A stretch of DNA of 64,000 nt. It comes from Paenibacillus sp. Soil522. Lineage in GTDB: Bacteria > Bacillota > Bacilli > Paenibacillales > Paenibacillaceae. The stretch covers positions 94,080 to 158,079 of the forward strand of contig NZ_LMRV01000110.1 of assembly GCF_001428245.1 (NCBI RefSeq), given 5' to 3'. Made by a program: the position numbers and the translations under genes. Under the pieces are notes generated by a model, which searched no databases, was not told the origin of the DNA, and saw only the letters and a list, made by a program, of their open reading frames with translations. Positions 43,050-50,494 of the stretch are shown here, piece after piece. The stretch's first letter is position 1. Each line of letters opens with the position of its first letter.

Positions 43050-43919
43050 ATGGCATTAAAACTCTCATTTGAAAAATTGCAAATGGCAAAGAACTACTTA
43101 ATGAAACAAGGCAGGGATTTGGAGCAAGAATTATTTAGATTTCATTTTGAAAACGGTTCTCCGCAGAGTTTCATTAGTGTTATGAGTAAATACCAAGGTG
43201 ATGATGGTGGATTTAGAAATATGGGAGAAGGAAACTCCAACTATACAAATGCTATGGATACAAGCATGGCTTTCCAATATCTAAGTGAAATTGGTGCTAC
43301 AAGTAATGATGAAATCGTTCAGAAAGCAATGAAATACATGATAAACACATACGACCATGACCTTAAATGCTGGCATCCAAGGCATAATGAAAAAATTAGC
43401 GGATGGCATGATAATCCTGATTCCGAGTTAGTTGGATATTTGTATGAGTATCGTGAATTAGTTCCAAATGATTTTCTTGAAGCTGTAACTGAAACAGCAA
43501 TGTCATCTATTCGTAATCCCCAAAAACCTTACCATGAATATTATTTTTTAGAAGCCCTTTGTATACTGCGTTTGGCTGTCAGAATTGATGAACCGCTAAA
43601 AACCGAAATCTTAAATCGAATTAAGAATGATATTTATCAAATTATCGAAACCAACCAAGATAAATGGGCAACAACATATAGTGCCAAGCCATTTTTCTTT
43701 GCTCATTCACCCGACAGTCCGTTATTTGAAACAATAAAAGAACATGTCATTCGAAGTTTAGAAAATGAAATAATAACACAAGATAAAGAAGGTGATTTTA
43801 TACTGAACTGGACTGTTCAGGATGAAGAATCAGGTAAAATCTGGAGTAGTATTTGGACAATGGATGCTTTAAGGGCTTTATCTCATCATAATATGATTGC
43901 AATTCAAACTCGGATTTAA
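43050..43919 (+). CDS. Hypothetical protein with alpha/alpha-toroid (prenyltransferase-like) features
   Basis: A 289-residue soluble, helix-rich protein. The segment YQGDDGGFRNMGEGNS followed by TNAMDTSMAFQYLSEIG resembles the QW/GGF repeats of terpenoid cyclase and prenyltransferase toroids, and similar helix pairs recur (WHPRHNEKISGWHDNPDSELVGYL). No DxDD or DDxxD motif is evident, so enzymatic activity is uncertain. AAAGGAGGA lies before ATG 43050. AT-rich, part of the accessory stretch. Confidence 0.6.
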   Translation: MALKLSFEKLQMAKNYLMKQGRDLEQELFRFHFENGSPQSFISVMSKYQGDDGGFRNMGEGNSNYTNAMDTSMAFQYLSEIGATSNDEIVQKAMKYMINTYDHDLKCWHPRHNEKISGWHDNPDSELVGYLYEYRELVPNDFLEAVTETAMSSIRNPQKPYHEYYFLEALCILRLAVRIDEPLKTEILNRIKNDIYQIIETNQDKWATTYSAKPFFFAHSPDSPLFETIKEHVIRSLENEIITQDKEGDFILNWTVQDEESGKIWSSIWTMDALRALSHHNMIAIQTRI

Positions 43920-43997
43920 AACCAAAAGTGAATCTGAGAATTATGTTGAATTTGAACTTGCATTCCCATGTGATTCGCCCGAACATGTCGGGTATTA

Positions 43998-44405
43998 CTA
44001 TTGAGGATGGTCTATTGCATGTTTTCGAGTCACATTGATACTAGCCGTAGCACTCCCACCTTCTCCTGAAACTTCAACAACGAAATGGTCATGAATATTA
44101 TCGTCCTTGGTGTATCTCCAGGTACAAGTCCAGTCATCTTCGTTTCCTCTTTTTTCACAAATCAGGGTTCGATTTTCCCATTGTTGTGTTCCAGTTGGAA
44201 CTCTCCATACTTTAAAAGTATTTGCATAAGCAGTAGATACATTAATTATCATTTCTCCATTACCTTCAGGAATATATACCCAATTACCTTCGGGAGAAGG
44301 AATTGTTTTAATATTGCCCATTAAAGGCGGTTGTTCCTTTGCATGAACTATGCCAACTATATTCAAAGACAGAAATAAAGCAAAAATGGTTATTAATTTA
44401 GTCAT
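43998..44405 (-). CDS. Small secreted hypothetical protein
   Basis: A 135-residue protein with a clear signal peptide (LITIFALFLSLNIVGIVHA). The mature part is beta-rich with two Cys (TLICEKRGNEDDWTCTW) probably forming a disulfide, and an Ig-like pattern. No family is recognised. GAGGTGA precedes the ATG by 6 bp. It is convergent with the toroid-like gene and AT-rich. Confidence 0.65.
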   Translation of the reverse strand: MTKLITIFALFLSLNIVGIVHAKEQPPLMGNIKTIPSPEGNWVYIPEGNGEMIINVSTAYANTFKVWRVPTGTQQWENRTLICEKRGNEDDWTCTWRYTKDDNIHDHFVVEVSGEGGSATASINVTRKHAIDHPQ

Positions 44406-44475
44406 TTGATTTTCACCTCATAAGGTAACATGCCCAACTTGTTCAAAACAAGTAACATGGTCTGTGCATTCATCC

Positions 44476-45084
44476 TTATCCAAAAAAATCGGTAACGAAC
44501 GATAATACCAGCAAGGCAGCCATCAATGAACCGGTCAAATACGCACGCCTCAAACTTACGCCTGCTCTGATATTTAAATCCGCAGTCCCATGCACCGTCT
44601 GCCCGGCGGATCTAGTGACGACCGATCTGAAATACATAACAGCACCAAGAAGAACAATCGCTATCTCGACGGCGCCGCTGGCGGCCGGATGCTCCCACAG
44701 CCGGAGGCCGAGCAAAGGCCAATCTCCGCTATTTCCGGGCAAAATAGACAGATCGCTTCGATGCACAAGCAAATCAAGCAGCCAGTGGCTAAAGGTTACC
44801 GAGCCAATAACGATCGCGCTGCGCCCGTTCCATACGCGCCATGCGATGAAGCTGGCGATAGCTGCTATAAGTAGTGCTCCAACGAGGGAATGCGTGTAGT
44901 CAGCATGAATGACTGCTTTGCCATAACCGCCTTCCTCAATCGTTTCAATGGTTTCAACGCCTGTCAGCAGAAGCGGAATGAACACGATATCTAGCAGCTG
45001 CGTACTGACCATTATTGCCCATAAGGGTACCTTTGGTTCCATCGCTTTGACTGCAGCCGCAAGTCCAAAATGTCCGGCAATCAT
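44476..45084 (-). CDS. Multi-spanning membrane protein (metal-dependent hydrolase/YdjM-like)
   Basis: A 202-residue protein with about five helices. An early His and acidic/His-containing segments at membrane faces (MIAGHFGLAAA, HADYTHSLVGALL, SHWLLDLLVHRSD) match the DUF457-type membrane-bound hydrolase family in outline. The start ATG follows directly on the stop of a 27-codon ORF, whose end supplies the AAGGAGG site. It is the last gene of the TetR-micropeptide-membrane protein operon. Confidence 0.7.
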   Translation of the reverse strand: MIAGHFGLAAAVKAMEPKVPLWAIMVSTQLLDIVFIPLLLTGVETIETIEEGGYGKAVIHADYTHSLVGALLIAAIASFIAWRVWNGRSAIVIGSVTFSHWLLDLLVHRSDLSILPGNSGDWPLLGLRLWEHPAASGAVEIAIVLLGAVMYFRSVVTRSAGQTVHGTADLNIRAGVSLRRAYLTGSLMAALLVLSFVTDFFG

Positions 45085-45168
45085 CTATTTTGCCTCCTTC
45101 TGGTTTATTCGCGCATCAAGCCAGCCGCATACAACGGTAAACAAAAAGAGGAATAATAAAAATGTCAT
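45085..45168 (-). CDS. 27-residue hydrophobic micropeptide, translationally coupled
   Basis: ATG 45168 overlaps the TetR stop (ATGA), and the TAG stop abuts the next gene's ATG. The product begins MTFLLFLFLFTVVCGWLDAR and ends in a short polar tail (INQKEAK), a single membrane helix. The perfect overlap on one side, adjacency on the other and a good downstream ribosome binding site inside it support real translation. Its role could be to assist the membrane protein it precedes (inference). Confidence 0.5.
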   Translation of the reverse strand: MTFLLFLFLFTVVCGWLDARINQKEAK

Positions 45169-45827
45169 TTCTCAGCCCTTCTTTCGCTAAGCTGCTTGCC
45201 AAATCCGAACAGCAACGCCTCAAAAGCATCGTCGAAGGTGGAGGAGAGGCGGCTCATAATCGAATCGACGGTCTCTTCAGACAGGGTATACGTGCCGACG
45301 ATCCCGCGCAGCATATAGAAATAAATGCGCGAGAAGCTTAGGAGCTGCTCGCCCTCAGGTAAATTAAGATTGGTTTTCAATAGCTGCAAAATAATGTTGA
45401 ACATCTGGTTGCGTAAGCGATTGATCTCGAGATCGGGCTCCAGCTCATCAACGCGAACGGATTTCACCTCGAAAAAAATGGCGTACATGCTCCTATTTTC
45501 CAGGCAGAACCGGATAAACCGTTCGTTCAAGCGTTGGAGCTTCTCGTCCGAGGACAAAAATGCATTATCGGCAATCGTATCTAACTCGGCTTTAAGCTGC
45601 TGCAAGGGCTGCATGGACAGGGCGTGAAGCAAGGCTACCTTGTCCTGGAAATATATATAGATCGTCGTATGGGAGCAGCCTGCTTCGCTCGCGATTTCTC
45701 TAATCGTTACCGCCTCGTAGCCGCGTTCGCCGAACAGCTTTCCGGCTGCATCGACAATCGAGCGTTTCGTTTCCTCAGAACGCATTTCCTTTTTCGTAGC
45801 GATGGGGAATCCTCCTCTTATAACCAT
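45165..45827 (-). CDS. TetR-family transcriptional regulator
   Basis: Up to 220 residues; the N-terminal HTH is standard (SIVDAAGKLFGERGYEAVTIREIASEAGCSHTTIYIYFQDK), followed by an all-helical ligand domain. The start is unclear: ATG 45827 lies inside the operator and upstream of AGAGGAGG, ATG 45785 is 25 bp past that site, and the best-spaced codon is ATC 45803, giving the family-like MATKKEMRSEETKR. It probably represses itself and the two downstream membrane genes. Confidence 0.88.
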   Translation of the reverse strand: MVIRGGFPIATKKEMRSEETKRSIVDAAGKLFGERGYEAVTIREIASEAGCSHTTIYIYFQDKVALLHALSMQPLQQLKAELDTIADNAFLSSDEKLQRLNERFIRFCLENRSMYAIFFEVKSVRVDELEPDLEINRLRNQMFNIILQLLKTNLNLPEGEQLLSFSRIYFYMLRGIVGTYTLSEETVDSIMSRLSSTFDDAFEALLFGFGKQLSERRAEK

Positions 45828-45847
45828 TGGTTACTAACCGTTGGTTA
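45821..45847. promoter_or_regulatory. Tandem palindromic TetR operator
   Basis: Two 13-bp palindromes, TAACCATTGGTTA and TAACCGTTGGTTA, are separated by one base. They lie just downstream of the TetR -10 box and overlap the predicted start point, a typical autorepressor position. Confidence 0.75.
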
Positions 45848-45848
45848 T

Positions 45849-45878
45849 ATATTATCGCGTGCTGACAGATGTTGTCAA
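45849..45878 (-). promoter_or_regulatory. Promoter of the TetR operon
   Basis: On the minus strand: TTGACA (45873-45878), an 18-bp spacer and TAATAT (45849-45854). The predicted start point falls in the operator. Confidence 0.7.
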
Positions 45879-45899
45879 TATGCCTTCACCTGCTATAAT
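45872..45899 (+). promoter_or_regulatory. Divergent promoter for a short transcript
   Basis: TTGTCA (45872-45877), a 16-bp spacer and TATAAT (45894-45899). Its -35 overlaps the -35 of the TetR promoter on the other strand, so the two may compete. Confidence 0.5.
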
Positions 45900-45905
45900 T
45901 TGTGA

Positions 45906-46042
45906 AGGTAGCAAATTAACGAAAGCAAAGCATAGCGTACGAGGGGAATGGATACGATTCGGGGCGAGCTGCGCGACTAAATAAACGGCAAGATAGTACC
46001 ATGACATCGTTCTTTTTTAATTAGAAGAGCGGTGTTTTTTAT
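45906..46042 (+). ncRNA. Candidate ~135-nt transcript with a 10-codon ORF
   Basis: Bounded by the divergent promoter and a strong terminator at 46004-46042. It contains GAGGGGA followed by ATG 45948 and a ten-codon ORF (MDTIRGELRD) ending at 45980. It could be a small RNA, a micropeptide mRNA or a leader remnant. No homology is recognised. Confidence 0.35.
46004..46042 (+). terminator. Intrinsic terminator of the short divergent transcript
   Basis: ACATCGTTCTT and AAGAGCGGTGT pair along all 11 positions (three G-U), followed by a T run. Confidence 0.75.
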
Positions 46043-46069
46043 TTTAAAATATATATTCAAATCCTACAC

Positions 46070-46150
46070 CATGCTTCTATTTCAGCGCGAAACGAGCTTT
46101 AGCCGCTCCAAAGGCGCTAGCCGGTTGCGCTTGAAATATTAAAAGTATAA
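46070..46150. repeat. Dispersed palindromic repeat, copy B
   Basis: TATTTCAGCGCGAAACGAGC and CTTTAGCCGC are followed by GGCGCTAGCCGG and TTGCGCTTGAAATA. The outer TATTTCAGCGC and GCGCTTGAAATA arms are inverse complements, so the copy folds into one long hairpin. It lies just upstream of the kinase gene. Confidence 0.75.
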
Positions 46151-46168
46151 CTGAGGAGCGTGACCGAT

Positions 46169-47131
46169 ATGGTTTTTCTTGGGGTAGACGCAGGAGGCAG
46201 CAAGACGCATGCCCTGCTCGTAGATGAGACGGGTCATGTGCTTGGCAGAGGCCGCGGAGGAAATGGGAATCACCAGACAGCGTTTGAAGCAGCGAGGAAC
46301 AGCATTGATGATGCATGTCAGCAAGCGCTGTACGAAGCGGGCATGACGAAGGAGCAGGTGACGTTCGCTTTTTTCGGACTCGCTGGAGCGGACCGCGGGC
46401 CTGACTATGCGATTTTGCGTCCGATGATAGCATCGCTTGATTTCAAACAACATGCGATCGCATGCGATACGATGATCGGAATGCGTGCCGGAACAAACCG
46501 GCCGTATGGTGCGGTAATCATTAGCGGCACCGGCTTTAACGCAGCGGCCCGCAGCCCGCGGGGAGATGAGCTTCAGTATGGAGGCTTTGGCTATTTGTTC
46601 GGAGACGGGCAAGGCTCGGGCACCGATCTTGCGATTCACGCCTTTCGCACGGCCATTCGCGCCTCAGAGGGCAGGGAGCAAGCGACGCTGCTCAGCGAAC
46701 TCGTTCCGCAGCGGCTTGGTTATCATACGATACAAGATATGTACGACGATGCGCTTTATAACGGCAAACGGCCATCCCATGCGCTTGCTAAGGTGATGTT
46801 TGAGGCGGCAGGGCAGGGAGATGCGGTGGCGATTCGTATTTTACAGGAGGCAGGCAGAGAGCACGCGAATGCGGCAAATGCGCTCATCAAGCGTCTTGGC
46901 ATGGAGCAAGAGCATTTCGACGTCGTGCTGGCTGGCAGCGTACTGTCCCGTGGAAGCTCGCCGCATATGGCAGACGCGGTTCAAGAGGCACTCGCAGCGG
47001 TCGCTCCCCATGCGAAAACCGTTAAGCTAACGGTTGACCCGGTCGTCGGAGCGGTCATGAGCGCGATGGATAGTAGCGGCTTTACGATTAACGAAACCGT
47101 GGATGCTGCCTTGAGGAAAATAACCTTTTAA
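46169..47131 (+). CDS. N-acetylglucosamine kinase-like protein (BadF/BadG ATPase family)
   Basis: A 320-residue ASKHA-fold kinase. Phosphate-1 motif FLGVDAGGSKTHALL, a core SGTGFNAAARSPRGDELQYGGFGYLFGDGQGSG and adenosine motif VLAGSVLSRG are present. The family includes GlcNAc kinases; phosphorylation of an amino sugar is the best guess. ATG 46169 is preferred (GAGGAG 10 bp upstream) over GTG 46160. It lies 60 bp before a GH4 gene, which may act on the phosphorylated disaccharide. Confidence 0.8.
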   Translation: MVFLGVDAGGSKTHALLVDETGHVLGRGRGGNGNHQTAFEAARNSIDDACQQALYEAGMTKEQVTFAFFGLAGADRGPDYAILRPMIASLDFKQHAIACDTMIGMRAGTNRPYGAVIISGTGFNAAARSPRGDELQYGGFGYLFGDGQGSGTDLAIHAFRTAIRASEGREQATLLSELVPQRLGYHTIQDMYDDALYNGKRPSHALAKVMFEAAGQGDAVAIRILQEAGREHANAANALIKRLGMEQEHFDVVLAGSVLSRGSSPHMADAVQEALAAVAPHAKTVKLTVDPVVGAVMSAMDSSGFTINETVDAALRKITF

Positions 47132-47191
47132 GGGCCTGACTGCATAGTTGCCGCTTTAGACTCGAATACATTAAAGGAGGTCCCCCCATCC

Positions 47192-48502
47192 ATGATGCCC
47201 CAAAAACCATTAAAGGTCGCCGTTATCGGCGGCGGTTCCTCATACACGCCTGAAATCGTAGAAGGCTTCATCAAAAAATACGACGAAATGCCGATCCGCG
47301 AGCTTTGGCTCGTTGATATCGAGGAGGGCCGCCATAAGCTGGCGATCGTTGGTGAGCTGGCGAGGCGGATGGTCGGGAAAGCCGGATTGCCCATAGAAGT
47401 GAAGCTGACGCTAGACCGCCGCGAAGCGATTGCCGGAGCAGACTTCGTAACGACGCAAATACGGGTTGGTCTACTTGAAGCAAGGCGCCGCGATGAGCAT
47501 ATCCCGATTTCTCACGGCGTAATCGGACAGGAGACGACGGGACCGGGCGGCATGTTCAAGGCACTGCGCACGGTGCCTGTTATTCTCGGCATTTGCAGAG
47601 ATATTGAGGAGCTGGCGCCGGATGCGTGGATGCTTAACTTTACGAATCCGGCAGGTATCGTGACGGAAGCGGTACAGAAGCACAGCCGCGTAAAGACGGT
47701 CGGTCTCTGTAATTCTCCCATTAACTTTCAAAAGTTTCTTGCCAAGGAATACGGTGTCAGCGAACGTGAAGTATTGCCTGAATTCGTGGGCATCAACCAC
47801 CTGCACTGGATTACGGCCGCCTATGTGAATGGTGAGGATAAGCTGCAGGAGATGATCGCCGGCGGCCGCGATTATTCGGCTTTGAACGTAGCGGCTTTGG
47901 ATTGGGACAAGGAATTTCTTAGCTCGTTAGGCGCGCTGCCTACGTATTATCTTCGATACTTCTATATGACGGATGCGATGCTTGCGGATATGAAGGAGTC
48001 GCTCGGTAAAAACGGCACGCGTGCGGATATTGTAAGCCGGATAGAGGAGGAGCTTTTCGAGCTGTATAAGGATGCTAATTTAAGCGAGAAGCCGAAGCAG
48101 CTGGAGAAGCGCGGCGGTGCTTATTATTCCGAGGCAGCCGTTCATTTGATGCATGCTCTGTACACGGATAAGCGGGACATTCAGACGTTGAACGTGAGAA
48201 ACGGCGGCATTATCGATTTCCTGCCGGAGGATGCGAGCATCGAGGTCAACTGTGTCGTTACGGCGCAAGGTCCGGTGCCGCTGCCGCTGCAGCGTGTTCC
48301 CGAGCCTATTAAAGGACTCCTGCATGCCGTGAAAACGTACGAATCGCTGACGATCGAGGCCGCCATCAGCGGAGACAGAGGCATCGCGCTGCAGGCGCTG
48401 GTGCATCATCCGCTCGTTCCGGGCGTCGCTGTCGCGAAGCTGCTGCTTGAGGAAATGCTAGAGGTGAACAAAGCGTATTTGCCTCATTTTTTCAAAAAAT
48501 AA
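47192..48502 (+). CDS. GH4-family 6-phospho-glycosidase
   Basis: A 436-residue NAD- and divalent-metal-dependent glycosidase using the GH4 redox mechanism. The dinucleotide motif VIGGGSSYTPEIVEGF, the GQETTGPGGMFKALRTVPV segment, metal Cys in GLCNSPINF and His in FVGINHLHW are visible. The most likely substrate is a phosphorylated beta-disaccharide such as cellobiose- or chitobiose-phosphate (LicH/ChbF-like). GGAGG lies upstream of adjacent ATGs. No PTS genes are nearby. Confidence 0.85.
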   Translation: MMPQKPLKVAVIGGGSSYTPEIVEGFIKKYDEMPIRELWLVDIEEGRHKLAIVGELARRMVGKAGLPIEVKLTLDRREAIAGADFVTTQIRVGLLEARRRDEHIPISHGVIGQETTGPGGMFKALRTVPVILGICRDIEELAPDAWMLNFTNPAGIVTEAVQKHSRVKTVGLCNSPINFQKFLAKEYGVSEREVLPEFVGINHLHWITAAYVNGEDKLQEMIAGGRDYSALNVAALDWDKEFLSSLGALPTYYLRYFYMTDAMLADMKESLGKNGTRADIVSRIEEELFELYKDANLSEKPKQLEKRGGAYYSEAAVHLMHALYTDKRDIQTLNVRNGGIIDFLPEDASIEVNCVVTAQGPVPLPLQRVPEPIKGLLHAVKTYESLTIEAAISGDRGIALQALVHHPLVPGVAVAKLLLEEMLEVNKAYLPHFFKK

Positions 48503-48588
48503 AGCCGGTTCCCCATATGACAGCTTTTTGGTGGGACGGGAGACGAATATTCAAGGTATTTATTGCCATTAATGTTCTTTGAATGCTG

Positions 48589-48618
48589 TTGACAAAGTGG
48601 ATATATTCTCATTAATAT
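48589..48618 (+). promoter_or_regulatory. Promoter for the riboswitch-pbuG transcript
   Basis: TTGACA (48589-48594), an 18-bp spacer and TAATAT (48613-48618), about 30 bp before the aptamer. Confidence 0.65.
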
Positions 48619-48649
48619 TGTATACGGAAAACAACAACAGCATATTTTT

Positions 48650-48713
48650 TCGTATAATCTCAAGAATCGGCTTGAGAGTCTCTACTCGGTCACCGTAAAT
48701 GATCAGGCTACGA
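48650..48713 (+). promoter_or_regulatory. Purine riboswitch aptamer, guanine type
   Basis: P1 is TCGTA/TACGA; J1/2 TAATC; P2 CTCAAG/CTTGAG with loop AATCGG; then AGTCTCTAC, an imperfect P3 and the L3 box CCGTAAAT. The specificity base before the 3' P1 strand (GGCTACG) is C, which means guanine/hypoxanthine rather than adenine. This matches control of the downstream purine permease. Confidence 0.9.
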
Positions 48714-48718
48714 AAATG

Positions 48719-48764
48719 GCGGAAAAGCTCGCAGCGGTCCGGCGGGTATACTTTTCCCCTTTTT
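48719..48764 (+). terminator. Riboswitch expression platform (terminator)
   Basis: GGAAAAG and CTTTTCC arms plus an inner GC-rich region are followed by CCTTTTT. Guanine binding would favour this stop and reduce pbuG expression. Confidence 0.65.
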
Positions 48765-48852
48765 GCAGAGCCTAGGAGAAATGTGTTTTATTGCATTTTT
48801 TTCTGGGCATCTTTGTTTGTTCCACCACATTTTTGGGAGGTTAGTAATCAAA

Positions 48853-50238
48853 ATGGAACGTTTCTTTCGATTAAAGGAACACGGAACAAATGTCAGAACA
48901 GAGATTATGGCAGGGCTGACGACTTTCATGACGATGGCATATATATTGGCCGTCAATCCAATCATACTTACGCCAGCAGGGCTGGATTGGACTGCCGTGT
49001 TTTTGGCAACGGCGCTTGCCGCCGGCATTTTCACGATCGCGATGGGCTTATTCGTTAACTTTCCTGTCGCGCTTGCTCCGGGAATGGGGCTTAACGCGTA
49101 CTTTGCATCGGTCGTTATCGCATCGGCGTCAACGGACACGCCGATCTCACCTGCAATGGGCCTGACAGCGGTCTTTATTTCAGGTATTATCTTTATCATT
49201 TTGACGCTGACGCAAATTCGCCAAATGCTCATAACCGCTGTTCCTGACAGCCTGAAGCATGCGATTACAGTCGGTATCGGCTTGTTTATTACGATTATCG
49301 GCTTGAAGAACAGCGGCATCATGACGATCGCCGTATCGAGCTTCACGGATATCAAGGCGGGACAATTTACACCGGTTAGCGGACCCGAAACCGTTATTCA
49401 GCTGGGCAGCTTCCACAATGAAACGGTCGTGCTTACGATTATTGCTTTGCTTCTCATCGGCGTGCTGATGGTGCTTCGCGTACCGGGCGCGATTTTGTTC
49501 GGTATTCTTGGCACAACGATTATTGCGATTCTGATTGGTCATGTTGACGTAAAAGCTGCATTTACAGGCCAAACCTGGGTGCCTGATTTCTCGAAAATGA
49601 ACTTCTGGCATTTTGACTTTGCAGGCGTGTTCGAGGTCGGACTTGTAACCGTCATTCTAACGTTCACGTTCGTCGAAATGTTCGATACGTTCGGTACGCT
49701 AGTCGGTACGGCAAACCGCGCCGGTTATATGAAGGATCCGGAGGCGGGCAAAAAACGGGTAGGTAAGGCGATGTTTGTGGATGCCATCGGCGTCAGCGGC
49801 GGCGCGGTGCTCGGTACGAGCACGGTTACCGCATTCGTAGAGAGCTCCGCAGGCATTGCGCAAGGCGGACGTACGGGCCTAACGGCCGTAACGACAGGCA
49901 TTTGCTTCCTGCTCGCCATCTTCTTATCGCCTGTTGTTGCGCTCGTTCCGGGTGCGGCAACGGCTGCCGCACTTATTATCGTAGGCGTATTGATGATGCA
50001 ATCGGTAAAAGATATCGATTTTTCGGATATGGTTTACGCGATTCCTTCTTTCCTGACGCTGGCTTTAATGCCGCTTACGTACAATATCGCGAACGGTATC
50101 TCGTTCGGTATCGTTTCGTTCGTGCTGCTTGCAACAATTGCTAACGCGACCGGGAAAGGCAAATATAAGGTACACTGGCTCATGTGGATATTAGCGGTGC
50201 TGATTATTGGCCGTTACGTATTCATGGGCGGGGAATAG
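48853..50238 (+). CDS. pbuG: Guanine/hypoxanthine permease, AzgA/PbuG type
   Basis: A 461-residue NCS2-family transporter with 12-14 helices. Family motifs: GLTTFMTMAYILAVNP, VALAPGMGLNAYFA, FVEMFDTFGTLVGTANRAGY and SSAGIAQGGRTGLTAVTTG. It takes up guanine and hypoxanthine. ATG 48853 is chosen for its GGGAGG site; the longer frame from 48763 runs back into the riboswitch. In B. subtilis pbuG follows guaA directly; here they are 7.6 kb apart. Confidence 0.93.
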   Translation: MERFFRLKEHGTNVRTEIMAGLTTFMTMAYILAVNPIILTPAGLDWTAVFLATALAAGIFTIAMGLFVNFPVALAPGMGLNAYFASVVIASASTDTPISPAMGLTAVFISGIIFIILTLTQIRQMLITAVPDSLKHAITVGIGLFITIIGLKNSGIMTIAVSSFTDIKAGQFTPVSGPETVIQLGSFHNETVVLTIIALLLIGVLMVLRVPGAILFGILGTTIIAILIGHVDVKAAFTGQTWVPDFSKMNFWHFDFAGVFEVGLVTVILTFTFVEMFDTFGTLVGTANRAGYMKDPEAGKKRVGKAMFVDAIGVSGGAVLGTSTVTAFVESSAGIAQGGRTGLTAVTTGICFLLAIFLSPVVALVPGAATAAALIIVGVLMMQSVKDIDFSDMVYAIPSFLTLALMPLTYNIANGISFGIVSFVLLATIANATGKGKYKVHWLMWILAVLIIGRYVFMGGE

Positions 50239-50264
50239 GTCATACCGTCTTTATCAAATGTAGA

Positions 50265-50300
50265 AGAAGCAGCGCTGGACCGGCGCTGCTTCTTTTTTTT
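50265..50300 (+). terminator. Terminator after pbuG
   Basis: AGAAGCAGCGC and GCGCTGCTTCT form a perfect 11-bp stem with a 7-base loop and a run of T. Confidence 0.93.
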
Positions 50301-50302
50301 GC

Positions 50303-50412
50303 AAAATATAAGAATTTATAAGTTTCACATTTATAAATAAGCTTATATTTCACCGCGAAACGGGCTTTTGCCGCCAAAGGACGGCGACAGCCGTTTACGC
50401 TTGATTCGTATG
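50303..50412. repeat. Dispersed palindromic repeat, copy C
   Basis: AAATATAAGAATTTATAAG is followed after a short centre by CTTATATTTCACCGCGAAACG, then GGCTTTTGCCGCC, GGACGGCGAC and AGCCGTTTACGCTT. It has the most complete set of blocks of the five copies. It lies between pbuG and pxpA. Confidence 0.75.
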
Positions 50413-50494
50413 CTTTTCACCGGTTAGATCATTTTCAGCTTTAATTTGTTATAATTTTGGAAATGGAATTTCGGCAGGCGGGAAGGGGAGCAAT

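Noticed and set aside
41243..48588. Prophage or integrative conjugative element
   Set aside because: No integrase, relaxase, portal, terminase or transposase gene is present; only an att-like scar and accessory genes are seen.
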